DNA of 64,000 nt from Tilletiopsis washingtonensis. Taxonomy: Eukaryota > Basidiomycota > Exobasidiomycetes > Entylomatales. The stretch is from NCBI RefSeq assembly GCF_003144115.1, contig NW_020312011.1, positions 569,941 to 633,940 on the forward strand, read 5' to 3'. The translations under genes were made by a program, and so were the position numbers. Of the stretch, positions 23,151-35,661 are shown piece after piece. The notes under the pieces are model-generated. The model saw only the letters and a program-made list of their open reading frames with translations, ran no database searches and was not told the DNA's origin. The stretch's first letter is position 1. Every line of letters begins with the position of its first letter.

Positions 23151-26100
23151 ATGCCCGTCGGCCCGGCGCCCATGCTGGCGGGGCCAAGCATGGCTGCGCT
23201 GGCCGCACAGCAGACCGATGTGCTCGGCCGCATCTTCTCCAATCTGAAGAGCAGGTGAGAGGAAGCGGCGCCGCGGTGCTTGACCCGTGCTCACGCGCGT
23301 GGAGCAGAGACGAGGCTGTCCGGCTGGCCGCCGGGCGAGAGCTCGCACAGCATGTGAGTGGCACAGTGGCAGCATACGCGTTGGCGCGGCTCACATGTGC
23401 GCTGCCCAGGTCGCCTTTGTGGCCGCAGAGCTCAAGGGCGATGCCGTCTCGGTCTTCAATAACGATCTGAACCGGCGCATCTTCGAGCTGACGCACAGCC
23501 CGAGCACACACGAGAAGCTCGGCGGCATCGTGGCCATCGGTGAGGCGCAGCAGCAGGCGTCGGTATTTTTTCTAGGCTGACGCATATCCGCTGCAGACTA
23601 CCTCACTGACCTGGAGAGCGAGGACAACAGCGCACGCCTCTACCGCTTCTACCAGTACCTCAAGCCGAATCTGCCCTGCAATGACCCGCAGGTCATGATC
23701 GCGGCGTCCAAGGCGCTCGGACGAGTGTCCAAGTACGGCGGCCACTCGCTGGGCGACCAGTTCATCGAGTTCGAGGTGCAGCGAGCGCTCGACTTCCTGC
23801 AGTGTATGTGCCGAACGCAGATTGCCGACGAAGCCCGGCTGACCCCGTCGTAGCGGGCGACCGGAATGAGGCGGGCCGGTACGCAGCAGTGCTGATCATC
23901 CGCGAGATGGCGCACAATGTGCCCCACCTCTTCCACGCATACGTGCCGCGCGTGCTGGAGCGGATTTGGGTGGCGCTGAGAGATGCCAAGGTGAGTCGCA
24001 GCAAGCCCCGCATCTGAGCGGGCGGAGGCTGAGTGCTGCCCTCCGCCACAGGTGCTCGTGCGGGAAGGTGCTGCCGAGGCGATGGGCGCCTGCCTGCAGA
24101 TCATCGCCCAGCGCGAGAAGCAGATGGGCGGCCAGGCCTACGAGGCCATCTATGAGGAGGCCGAGCGGGGACTGAAGATGAACACAGTCGAGGCGATCCA
24201 CGGCAGTCTGATGGCGGTGCAGGAGCTGCTGCAGCACTCCAAGACTGTGAGTGGTGTCGCCGAGCCAGGCACTGCGGCAGCACTGATGCGCCGCCGCGCA
24301 GTTCATGCGATCACGCTTCGGGCGAGCCTGTGACCTCGTCGCGCGGCTCCACAAGCACCGCGACCCGCTGATCCGGCGAACGATCACGAACCTCGTGCCA
24401 GTGCTGGCGAACTACGACCCGCACTTCTTCGCAGATCAGCACCTGGGCGCCGTCATGGCGCTGCTGACGGAGCAGCTGCGGAGGGAGCGCGACCGCTCGA
24501 CGCGGGAATCCGTCTCGCAGACGTTCGAGGCCATCGGCCTCGTGTCTGCGGCGATGGGCAGCAAGATGAAGCCGTACATCGAGCGAATTCTCGCCTGCGT
24601 CAAGGAGGGCCTGCAGTCCCGGGGCCGCAAGAACCCGACGCCCGAGGCGCCGATCTTCTTCTGCATCGGCTACCTAGCCATGGCTGTGGGGCCGCACCTC
24701 ACGCGCTACATGCACGAGCTGTTCGACCTGATGTTCGCGTGCGGCCTGAGCATGCCGCTGGTGCAGGCGCTCGAGCGCATCGTGCGTGCCGTGCCGCCAT
24801 TGCTGCGCGTCGTGCAGCTCCGCCTGCTCGACATGCTCTCCGTCACGCTCACAGATCAGCCTTACCGACCGCTGGGCGCGCCCGCGCGCAGGCCCATCGC
24901 GTCCGTCACGGCAGCTGTGCAGCCGCCGGCTGAGCACAAGACCGGCGAGTCGGTCACCGTGGCGCTGCAGACGCTCGGGCAGTTTGACTTTAGCGGCCAC
25001 ATCCTCAACGAGTTTGTGCGCAGCTGCACGCTGCCGTATCTGGAGGACGACGCGGTCGACGTGCGGAAAGCGGCAGCCGTGACGTGCGCCCGCCTCTTTG
25101 GCGACGACCCGATCTGCTACCAGACGAGCATGCACGCGATCGAGGTCGTCAACGACGTGCTCGACAAGCTCATGACGGTGGGCATCGCCGACCCCGAGGC
25201 CACGCTGCGCAAGACGGTGCTCTCAGCACTCGACGAGCGCTTCGACCGGCACTTGGCGCAGGCCGAGTACGTGCGCTCGCTCTTCATTGCGCTCAACGAC
25301 GAGGACTTTGGCGTGCGGGAAGTGGCGATTGCCATCATCGGCCGGCTGGCCAAGCACAACCCGGCCTACGTCATGCCGTCTCTGCGCAAGGCGCTCATCC
25401 AGCTCCTCACGGAGCTCGAGTATGCCACCGTCAGCCGGCACAAGGAGGAGGCCGCCAAGCTGCTCACCGACGTCGTGCGCGCCTCGCAGCGCCTCGTCAA
25501 GTCGTACGCGCTGCCGATGCTCGAGGTCCTGCTGCCCAAGGCCAACGACCCTGCGCCCGGCGTGGCGGCACGCGTGATGGAATGTCTGGGCGAGCTTGCA
25601 CGCGTTGGCGGCGAGGACCTGGCGCCGCACGTGGACCAGCTCATGCGCCTGGCCATCGAGCAGCTCTCGTCACACTCGGTGCACGGCTCCACCGCCAAGC
25701 GCGACGCCGCGCTGCGCAGCCTGGGCCTCGTCGCCTCGAATACAGGCAACGTAGTGAACCCGTACCTCAAGTACCGCAGCCTGCTCGGCACCGTCGTCAA
25801 GATCCTGAAGAACGAGCCAAACCCGGCCGTGCGGCGCGAGACGATCCGCGTGATGGGCATCCTCGGCGCGCTGGATCCGTACCGCTACAAGCTGCTCGAG
25901 AAGACGACGGAGGACGGCGTAGCCGAGGCGGGCAAGGCCAGCGGCACGGACCTTTTCGAGCTCGCCATGGCCGTGGGCACGAGCACCGATGACTACGCGC
26001 AGAACGTGGCCATCGACTCGCTCATCAACATCCTCAAGGACCCGTCGCTCTCGACGCACCACCACGCCGTCATCGAGGCGGTGATGTACGTGTTCAAGAC

Positions 26101-29100
26101 GCAGGGCCTCAAGTGCGTCACGTTCCTGCCGCAGATCATCCCGGCGTTCCTCAACGTGATCCGCACGTGCATCACGGGCACCGAGTTCTACTGGCAGCAG
26201 CTCGGCATCCTCATCGGCATCATCCGGCAGCACGTGCGCAACTACCTCAAGGACATCTTTGACCTCGTGCAGGAGAACTGGAACCCCAACTCGAGCATCC
26301 AGCTCACGATTGTCTCGCTCGTCGAGGCCGTGGCCAAGGCGCTCGAGGGCGAATTCAAGACGTACCTGCCGATCCTCCTCCCGCAGCTCATCCAGACGCT
26401 CGACGGCGAGATCACGCCGAAGCGCCAGCCGACGCTGCTGCGCATCCTGCACTCATTCGTCATCTTTGGCTCGAGCATCGACGAGTACATGGGCCTTGTG
26501 CTGCCCGTCGTCGTCAAGATGTTCGAGCGCCCGGACGCCTCGCAGACGCTGCGCCGCTCCGCCATCGTGACGATCGGCCAGCTGGCGTCCAAGGTCAACT
26601 TCTGCGACCACGCCTCGCGCGTCATCCACCCGCTCGTGCGCGTGCTGCAGTCGGGCAGCCCGGAGCTGCGGCCCGCCGCCATGGACACGCTTGCGGCGCT
26701 CGTGTTCCAGCTCGGCCCGTCGTACGCGACGTTCATTCCGGTCGTGTCCAAGGCCCTGGCGCAGAAGGACATCCGGCATGCCAAGTATACGGAGCTCGTC
26801 AACATGCTGCTCAACGGCGAGCGCCTGCCGCAGGAGGTCGCGCCGGCGGACAAGGCGCTCGACGAGCGCGCCGAGGAGGCGCCGCTGGCCGAGGCGACCA
26901 AGATGACCGTCAACCAGCAGCACCTGAAGCAGGCGTGGGACACGTCCAAGGTGTCGACGAGCGAGGACTGGCGCGAGTGGCTGCGGCGCATGGCCGTCGA
27001 GTTCATGCGCGAGTCGCCGTCGCACGCTCTGCGCGCGTGCCGCGCCCTCGCCGACGTGTATCAGCCGCTGGCGTACGACCTCTTCAATACGGCGTTCGTG
27101 TCGTGCTGGACGGAGCTCTACGACAACTATCAGGACGATCTCGTCAAGGCCATCGAGGTGGCGTTCGACGCCGTCGATATTCCCGACCAGGTCATTCACA
27201 TGCTGCTCAACCTCGCCGAGTTCATGGAGCACGACGACAAGGCGCTGCCGATCAACATCCGCCTGCTCGGCGACCGCGCGTACAAGTTCCACTCGTACGC
27301 CAAGGCGCTGCACTACAAGGAGGCCGAGTTCCTCTCCGAGACGTCGCCGCAGATCATCGAGGCGCTCATCGACATCAACACGAAGCTGCAGCAGTCCGAC
27401 GCCGCCTTTGGCACGCTCACGTATGCGCGCGAGCACCTTGACATTACGCACCACGAGGAGTGGTATGAGAAGCTGCACCGCTGGGAGGAGGCACTGGTGG
27501 CGTACGACCGGAGAGCAGGCGGCAAGAACGAGTCCGAGACGACGTTCGGCCGCATGCGCTGTCTGCACGCCCTCGGCGAGTGGGAGAGCCTGTCGGAGCT
27601 CGTCTCGATGAAGTGGGTCAACGCGCCAAGCGACGAGCGGCGGCAGATGGCGCCGCTGGCCGCCGCCGCCGCGTGGTCGCTGGGCCAGTGGGATCTGATG
27701 GACGAGTTCATCTCGGCCATGCGGTCCGACTCGTCGGAGCGCTCCTTCTTCCGTGCCATTCTCGCCGTGCACCGCTCGCAGCGCAGCAGCGCCAACAAGC
27801 ACATCACGCGCGCGCGCGACTCGCTCGACTCGGAGCTCACGGCGCTCATCTCGGAGAGCTACTCTCGCGCATACGACCTCATGGTGCGCACGCAGATGCT
27901 CTCCGAGCTCGAGGAGGCCCTCGTGTACAAGCTCGACTACCGCGACCAGCCCGACCGCCAGGCGACGATGCGGGCGACGTGGATGAAGCGCCTCAAGGGC
28001 TGCCAGCCCGAGGTGGAGGTGTGGCAGCGCATCCTGTCCGTGCGCAGCATCGTGCTCACGCCCGTCGACGACACCGAGACGTGGATCAAGTTCGCCAACC
28101 TCTGCCGCAAGTCGGGCCGCATGGTGCTCGCCGAGAAGACGCTCAACTCGCTGCTCGGCCCCGAGCTGATGAGCATGAATGGCGCCACGGCAAACGGCAA
28201 CCTGGACGCGCGGGCAGCGGCCGCCCTCGGGCCCAAGGCGCCGCCGCCGGTCATCTACGCGCACCTCAAGTTCATGTGGGCGAGCGGCGCGCGCGTCGAG
28301 AGCCTCAACTACCTGCGCGACTTTACCGTCAACCTGGCGGAGGACCTGGGCCTGCACGCCGTCGACGAGCACGGCAACCCGGTGACGCAGGACTGGCACT
28401 CGGTGCCGCGGCTCAGCGAGTTCGCGCGCCTCCTCGCCCGCTGCTACTTCAAGCAGGGCGAGTGGCAGGCGGCGCTGCACGAGGAGTGGGTCACCGACGA
28501 CCAGTGCGACGTCATCGACTCGTACCGCCGCGCCACGGAGCTCGACCGCAATTGGTACAAGGCGTGGCACGCCTGGGCGCTGGCAAACTTCGATGTCATC
28601 TCGCACCACGAGAGCCACGGCGACGTCGTGTCGGCGCAGATGATCGCCGCGAGCATCGTGCCCTCCGTGCAGGGCTTCTTCCGCTCGATTGCGCTCGCGA
28701 GCGGCAACTCGCTGCAGGACACGCTGCGCCTCCTCACGCTGTGGTTCAAGTACGGCTACCAGGAGAACGTGGCCGACGCCGTGTCCGAGGGCTTCAGCAG
28801 CGTCATCGTCGACACGTGGCTGAGCGTGATCCCGCAGATCATTGCGCGCATCAACTCGCCGAGCGAGAAGGTCCGCCGCCTCATCCACCACCTCCTCTCC
28901 GACGTCGGCGCCGCGCACCCGCAGGCGCTTGTGTACCCGCTCACCGTCGCGGCCAAGTCGCCGAGCGTCATGCGCATCCAGGCCGCCATGGGCATCATGG
29001 ACAACGTGCGCGAGCATAGCCCGCTGCTCGTCGAGCAGGCGCTGCTGGTCTCCAACGAGCTGATCCGCGTGGCGATTCTATGGCACGAGCTGTGGCACGA

Positions 29101-30688
29101 GGGCCTCGAGGAAGCCTCGCGGCTCTACTTCACCGAGCACGACATTCCCGCCATGTTTGCCACGCTCGAGCCGCTGCACGACGCGCTGGAGAAGGGCCCG
29201 GAGACGCTGCGCGAGACGTCCTTTGCGCAGACGTACGGGCGCGACCTCAACGAGGCGCGCGAGTGCAGCCGGCGCTACCGGCAGTACAGCGAGATCACGG
29301 ACCTGAACCAGGCGTGGGACCTGTACTACCACGTCTTCCGGCGCATCACCAAGCAGCTGCCGGCGACGAACTCGGTGCAGCTGGACCTGCAGTACGTCTC
29401 GCCGAAGCTGCTCTCGCTGCGCGACCTCGAGCTGGCCGTGCCGGGCACGTACCAGAGCGGCCAGCCCATCGTGCGCATCACGCAGTTCGAGCAAGTCGTG
29501 CTCGTCATCTCGTCGAAGCAGCGCCCGCGGCGCCTCAAGATGAAGGGCAGCGACGGGCGCACGTACCAGTACCTGCTCAAGGGCCACGAGGACCTGCGGC
29601 AGGACGAGCGCGTGATGCAGCTCTTCGGCCTCGTCAACACACTGCTGTCCATCGACTCGGAGTCGTACAAGCGGCGCCTCGACATCCGGCGCTTCCCCGT
29701 GATTCCGCTGAGCCCCAACACGGGCATGCTGGGCTGGGTGGAGAACAGCGACACGCTGCACGTGCTCATCAAGGAGTACCGCGAGCAGCACAAGATCCTG
29801 CTCAACATCGAGCACCGCCTCATGCTGCAGATGGCGCCCGACTACGACAACCTGATGCTCATGCAGAAGGTCGAGGTGTTCGAGTACGCGCTCGACAACA
29901 CGCCCGGGCAGGACCTGTACCGCGTGCTGTGGCTCAAGTCGCGCTCGTCCGAGTCGTGGCTGGAGCGGCGCACGGCGTACACGCGCTCGCTGGCCACGTC
30001 GAGCGTCGCCGGCTACATCCTCGGCCTCGGCGACCGGCATCCGAGCAACCTGCTGCTCGACCGCGTCGCCGGCCAGATTGTGCACATCGACTTTGGCGAC
30101 TGCTTCGAGGTGGCGTGCGTGCGGCCCAAGTTCCCGGAAAAGGTGCCGTTCCGCCTCACACGCATGCTCGTCAACGCCATGGAGGTCGGCGGCGTCAAGG
30201 GCACGTTCAAGGTGACGAGCGAAAACGTGATGCGCGTGCTGCGCGACAACAAGGAGAGCGTGCTGGCGCTGCTCGAGGCGTTCGTGCACGACCCGCTCAT
30301 CTCCTGGCGCCTCGTCGCCGACGACGCCAGCGAGCAAAAGGCGCCCGACGCCAGCGAGCACGAGACGGCGGGCCAGATGCGCACGCAGCCGGGCGACGTG
30401 CGCAACCAGCGCGCCCTCGAGGTCGTGCGCCGCATCCAGAACAAGCTCAACGGCCGCGACTTCAACCCGCAAGTGTCGCTTTCGGTGCCGGCGCAGATCC
30501 AGCGCCTGGTGCAGGTGCGTAGGCAGGGCGCTGCGCCCTGGTGTCGCGTGCTGACCCGAGCTCTCTCTGCAGGAGGCCATGTCGCTCGAGAATCTGTGCC
30601 AGGCCTTCATCGGCTGGTGCTCGTTGTGCGTGTCGGGTGCTGCCTGTGCCGCACGACCACGACTGACGCCTCCATCCACAGCTGGTGA
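23151..30688 (+). CDS. TOR: TOR kinase (target of rapamycin)
   Basis: Nine coding exons: 23151-23254, 23308-23353, 23410-23539, 23597-23803, 23854-23990, 24052-24246, 24302-30514, 30573-30625 and 30682-30688, giving 2363 residues, close to other fungal TORs. Order: HEAT repeats (about 1-1200), FAT (about 1260-1800), FRB (about 1860-1960), kinase domain (about 2000-2260) and FATC ending in GWCSFW. The FRB keeps Ser1879, Trp1945 and Phe1952, matching human Ser2035, Trp2101 and Phe2108, so FKBP12-rapamycin binding is predicted. The catalytic GDRHPSN (Asp2184) and DFG (2203-2205) motifs are intact. TOR is the catalytic subunit of TORC1 and/or TORC2 and controls growth in response to nutrients. 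The last two residues and the stop come from a 7-base exon. The first ATG after open promoter sequence is used as the start. Confidence 0.97.
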
Positions 30689-33101
30689 TGCGCCTGCGGC
30701 TCTCTCCTTCTCCCTTTCGACAGCGCCCTGTGCTGCGCCTTTCCTGCTGCATCTCTCTCTCTCTCTCCCTCTCCATTCCAGACTCTTCCCCGCTCTCTCG
30801 CTCTCCCTGCATCGTGTACTTCTAGCTCAAGTTCTCGCCGAACGACGATCTCTCCCGCCTGGCCTGCTACGGCGTGCAGAGTCCAGAACTGTGTGTCGTT
30901 GGGGCTCTGAGTGCCGGCTCACGTGGCCTGCCCGTCTCGTTCGGAGCCGGAGCCGCAGAGTTGCGCGCTCGCCGTCGAATTTGCAGTTCCGACTGGACCC
31001 GGGCGACGATCGCAGCGCGCAGAAGAGGTGCGGGGACGCGCGGGCTCTGCCGCGGCAGCGACGATCGCCCGGACTCACTCACTCGCGGCGCAAAAGCGAG
31101 CGGCGAAGCCTCTGACGGCTGAATGCCCATGGGCCCGCTGCGGCAGGGCAGCTGTGAGTGCAGCACGACTGCTGTTCAGCGCTGCCATGCCGCAGCATCG
31201 CCGCTTCGAAGCCAGCGGCATCAGCAGCCTCTCTCACGCCCACGCGACCTCGTCCAGGGGCAAAGTGGCACTCTGAGCTCCCAGTCCGTTCCGAGCGCCA
31301 GCATTGCCCACTTTCTCCTGCTGGCCGTCTATTGGCCCCTGACCCCGGACTGGCACAGCCGCCGGGCAAGCGCTTGCCACGGGAGAGGGAGCTCGCGCGA
31401 GCAGGGCAGGCCGACGACGGCGGGCGCCGCCTGCACGCCAGGGGTTGGGCCTTCGCCGCTTCGCCTCTCCATACCCCGCCTCTTCTCTGCTTCGGCGCCT
31501 GATGCGATGTGATGCGAACGCCAACTTGCGATGTGCCGAACAGGCGAGGGCGCCTCCTCTGCTCTCTCTCCGACGAGGCAGGCGCAGCATGAAGGCTCTC
31601 CGGCGCCTCCCGTGGCTGCGTTCTGGCGCTCAGAGGCGCACACGGGCGTGCAGCACGCAGGAAACGGAGCTGCGCGCCTCGCCGCCGCATCCTCATCAGC
31701 GCCCATCCTGCATTTTCCTGCTCGACGTTCCACGCTCTCGCAGCCGCAGGCGCCATGCCGCCGCTGATGTCCGCCGCCCGCGCGTGCCGGCGGCAGGGCA
31801 GGCAGGTGCAGGGTGCAGCGGCGGTAGCGTGCATCGCATGAACGCGGCCCTGCGCCCCCCGAGCGACGCTCGACGTCCGCCAGCCCAGCGCCGCCCCCAT
31901 CCGCCGCCCGCATGGCAGCTCATTGGCCCCTCGCTTAGCGCGCCGGCGGGGCGTGGTGTTATGGTCCACAGCTCGCACCGCCTCCATGGGCGCTCGGGAG
32001 GGCCCGCCGGCGGGCTGCGCTTGCCGCAGCTGATGGAGCGACTCGGAGACCGCAGCGCCGGCGCCGGCGAGGCTGCTGCTGCGGCGCATCCATCCGTCCG
32101 TCTTTCTCCTTTTGCGGCCAGAGCTGCCGGCGGCTCTTGATGCTCTGCACCTGCTCGCCGTGCCGTGGCGGCGCTTCAAAGCGAGAGGAGGTCACGCGGC
32201 ACGCCTCGGGCAGGCCGGCTCGACGGCTGGACGGCGGCGCCTGTCCCTGTTTGGCGTCATGCCGACGCCGCAGGCCGGCGCGCCGCCACGCGGAGTCGAT
32301 GGGCCTCGGCTAGTAGGCGCCAGGCAGGCGCGCAGCGGAGCCGCGCGGCACTTTGCAGGGTGCGGCCACGGCCGGCTTTGCGGTTTGTATTTGCGGCGGC
32401 GGCAGAGTGAAGTCGCGCAGAGGCAGAGAGCAGCAGCGCACCAGCGCCAGCTCTGCGCGCGCTGCTGCCCGCCTGCCTGCCGCTCTGCCGTGCCCGCCGC
32501 CCACGCGGCGCGCCGCCTGCTGCGAGCGCTGCGCTCTGTTTCGCAGGCAGCAGCGCGTCACCGCCTGCCGCCAGCCTGCACCTGGGACAGCGCCGCCGCC
32601 GCCCAGCCGGCCGCGCGGCGATGGCGAGCAGCGCCCACTCGACAGCTCTGCCTCTCCTCCTCCATCCCCCGCACCCCGCTGCCGCCATCCGCACGCCCGC
32701 GCCGCCGTCTGCCTCGTCCCTCTGCGCCCGGCTGGCGACGTTGCCCGCGTCCTGCGCGAGGCCTGCGTTGCGTGCGCGCGCGTCTGCTGCGGCCCTCTCC
32801 TCTCTCGTGTGCCAGGTGCCCTTGCTTGCTGGCGAGCTCGCCGCGCCTGCGTCCGCACTCCTCCTCCCCTCCTCACACCCTCCACCCTCTCCACCATGCC
32901 CGAAAAGCTCTGAGAGCGCGGTGGCCATCTGGCTCACCCTGCGGCAAGCGTCGCGCCGCACTCCGGCACCCCGCCATCCGGCGCCCCCTCTCCGCCCGCT
33001 CCTCCGCCGCACGCCCTCGTCGCCGCGTCGCTCCTCCTTCTCTACTGGCGTGACGAGCTAGTCTACATCCAGTCACCGCCGCACCGACCCTTTTCCCTGC
33101 C
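30689..33101. other. Largest gene-free stretch, 2.4 kb, very GC-rich
   Basis: It begins with the TOR 3' flank, which contains a CT-repeat (TCTCTCTCTCTCTCCC near 30753). The rest is GC-rich with many overlapping open frames of low-complexity Arg/Ala/Pro sequence on both strands. I find no domain, no convincing intron-joined gene and no RNA gene. It may be a long promoter or leader for the gene at 33102. Confidence 0.5.
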
Positions 33102-34714
33102 ATGTCGTCCGACGCGTCCGACGCGTCCTCCTCCTCCATGGAGCCGCTGCGCAGCGGGCGCGTGCGCACCATCAGCACCTCGAGTGCCAGCTCGACGGAC
33201 TCCGAGTGCGGCACGCCCGTGGCGCCGCGCCTGCCGCCCGTCGTGCGCGGCGCGTGCGTGCTGCGCGCGCCGTGTCTGAAGCGCAACGCCTCGGCGCCGC
33301 CGCCGTCGAGCAGCGGCGCGGGCGTGCACGAGGCGGCGCCGACGGTGGCGCTGGCGGCGCTGACCAGCGTTAGCGTCGGGCGCCCGCGTGTGGCGCCCAT
33401 GTGCTCCTTTGCAGCGCCGCGCTCCTTCAGCGCCGCCGCACCGCCGCGCTCGGTGCGCTTCGACGACTCGCCGCCGGAGCACGGCCTGACGCACAGCGGG
33501 CGCCACTACGACCGCACGCCCATCGAGTGCACGCGCAACGGCAGCGAGCACGACCTCAGCCTCAAGCACAGCGTCACGTACGGGCGCGACGACGAGGAGA
33601 GCGAGGCCAGCGGGCCCGAGAGCGACGAGTGCGCGCGCCGCGGCAAGGCGCGCTGGGCCAGCCTCAAGAACGGCACCGTCATTGGCTCGGCCGTGCACGA
33701 GTCGACGGTGCCGCGCGCCGGCGAGCCGACGGAGCCCAACGGCTGCAGCCTGCCCGTGCACGGCGTGCGCTCCTTTGGCGGCCTCGGCGCAAAGGCCGGC
33801 GGCGCGTCGCTGTACGCCTCGAGCGCCGAGGACGACTCGCTCGACGAGTCGGCCGGCCTCGACGATGCCGACGACGACGACGGCGACTCGACGGCCGCGC
33901 CCAAGAGCCGCAAGCCGGATCCCTTTGCCGCGCTGCGCCCGCGCACGAAGAGCCCCGACGCGACGCCGCGGCAGAGCCCGTCGGTGCGCTGCCGCTGGGA
34001 GAACGTGCAGGACTACTTTGCCGTCGCGGCCGACGAAGGCAGCGACGGCGACGACGAGGGCAGCAAGCCCGCTCGCGGCGCCGCGGTCCTGTCGCCACTG
34101 CGCTCCGCCTCGCCGAGCGGCTCGCGCATCGCCGACGTCCACGCCGTCGCCGACGACGAGGGCGAGGCACTGCGCCGCTCCATCCTGCTCGCCGGCTCGA
34201 CCAAGTCGCGCCGCAGCGCCGCCAGCCCCCGCGGCTCGCCGCGCGGTTCGCCTCGGAGAAGCCCGCGCGAGAGCCCGCGCGAGTCGCGCTCCTCGTCGCC
34301 GCAGCCCTCGTCGCCACACATTGCGTCGCCGCCGCTGCCCACGGCTGTCTCGTCTGCCGCGCCCGCCGCGGAGCTCAGCAGCGCCGTCGAGGCGCTCGCA
34401 GTCAGCATCGATGCGCCGGCCGAGGCACCGAGCGCGAGCACCTCCGACGCCGTGCTGTCGCCCTTCGGCAGCGTCTGCTCGCCGCCGACGAGCAGCAGCA
34501 GCAGTGCCATGCCGCTCTTCCTGCTCGACTCGTCGCCCATGTCGTCGCGCTGCTCGAGCGCGGACCCGTGGAGCGGCGTCAGCAGCGACGAGACGGACGC
34601 GCTGCCCGACTCGCCGTCGGGCGGCTGGGGCAGCAGCAGCTGCACGAGCCCGGACCTGACGCCCGCCGACATCGCTGCACGTGTCTCGTCGGCCGTCGAC
34701 AAGATGCTCGTGTC

Positions 34715-34746
<32 letters not shown>

Positions 34747-35123
34747 AGCAGCAGCAAGACGTCTCTGCGCTCGCCGCCACGCTGCCGCACCCGCCGTCGC
34801 CGGAGCACGCGCTGCCGCCGTCGGTGCTGGCCGCATGCCACCTGACGCCGAGCAGCAGCCGGCCCTCTGCGCTGCGCTCGCGCCGCGCCGCCAGTGCCGG
34901 CGCCAAAATGACCCTCTCTGCCGACAACTCGCCGCTGCTGTGGCCGGCCGACGACGACGAGTGCAGCGGCAGCGGCAGCGGCGGCTCCGCCAGCGTGACG
35001 CCCGGGCCGGGCGCCAAGCCGAAGAAGAAGGGCTGCACCAGCAAGCGGCGCGCCCGCGCCTCGTTCAGCGAGAGCGCCTTCAGCGCGGGCGGCTTTGACG
35101 AGGGTGCGCTGGGAGGCTTCTAG
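33102..35123 (+). CDS. Disordered Ser/Ala-rich protein with a polyQ tract
   Basis: A single-exon frame of 673 residues. Most of it is Ser/Pro/Ala/Asp-rich and predicted disordered. The most gene-like part is residues about 110-165: SVRFDDSPPEHGLTHSGRHYDRTPIE split over a conserved-looking stretch. SVRF resembles the RVxF docking motif of protein phosphatase 1; this is only a suggestion. Ser-Pro-Arg repeats (SPRGSPRGSPR) near residue 375 and a run of about 15 Gln (34717-34759) follow. The C-terminus is basic (KPKKKG, KRRARAS). I do not recognise the family. A coherent frame with acidic and basic blocks and a start near a typical context supports coding. Confidence 0.65.
34713..34762 (+). repeat. 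CAG/CAA trinucleotide repeat (polyQ)
   Basis: An in-frame run of mostly CAG with interspersed CAA encodes about 15 glutamines in the disordered protein. Confidence 0.85.
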
Positions 35124-35661
35124 GACTCGAGCTCCGTGGCTGGATCGTGTCTCTCCTCTCCGTGTCGCACGCCTGAACGATCGATGAACTGCGTCCTGTG
35201 TCACATACATGCCCTCTCTTCTCCATCCACATCGTCATCTCTGCACTCGTCGCGCCTGGCTGCGCGTCACCTCCCTCCCTGCGAGTCCATGCGCCCTCTG
35301 GAGCACTTGATCCTCGCCCACTCTCTCTAGCACGTCCGTCACAGTCTGCGTCTCTGCTGCGGCCGCCTCCCTCATAAATGCACCACATCCATCAGCGCCT
35401 CCGTCTGTCATGCCCGCTGACCCGCGTCTGTCTTGCATGGCTGTGCATTTCGCCTCGTCAGCGCCCGAGCACGGCGACGAGGTCAGTGTGGTGTGGGTGT
35501 GTGCGTGAGACGATGTGTGAATGGGATGGGTGCGCAGAGAGGGAGGCAGAGAGAGGCGGTGAGCTAGCGAGACTCAGCGACCCCGGCCAGGAATAGTACA
35601 ACGCCGCCCCGCCGGCGCGACGGGAGCGGACGGAAAGAGAGAGACGCAGACGCATGACATT
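35124..35661. other. Gap between convergent genes
   Basis: 538 bases between the stop of the polyQ protein and the RPL14 stop. It is mixed C/T-rich, with a GAGAG tract before RPL14. No gene is seen. Confidence 0.4.

Noticed and set aside
25670-30679. Long antisense open frames across TOR on the minus strand
   Set aside because: They are shadows of the biased codon use of TOR: no domains, and they overlap conserved kinase and FAT sequence.
31079-32179. 366-residue minus-strand frame in the 2.4 kb desert
   Set aside because: Composition follows the GC bias, no motif is visible, and overlapping plus frames look the same.
33063-35210. 715-residue minus-strand frame over the polyQ gene
   Set aside because: It is Arg/Ala/Gly-rich with a poly-Leu run that mirrors the polyQ; the plus frame has the more natural composition.
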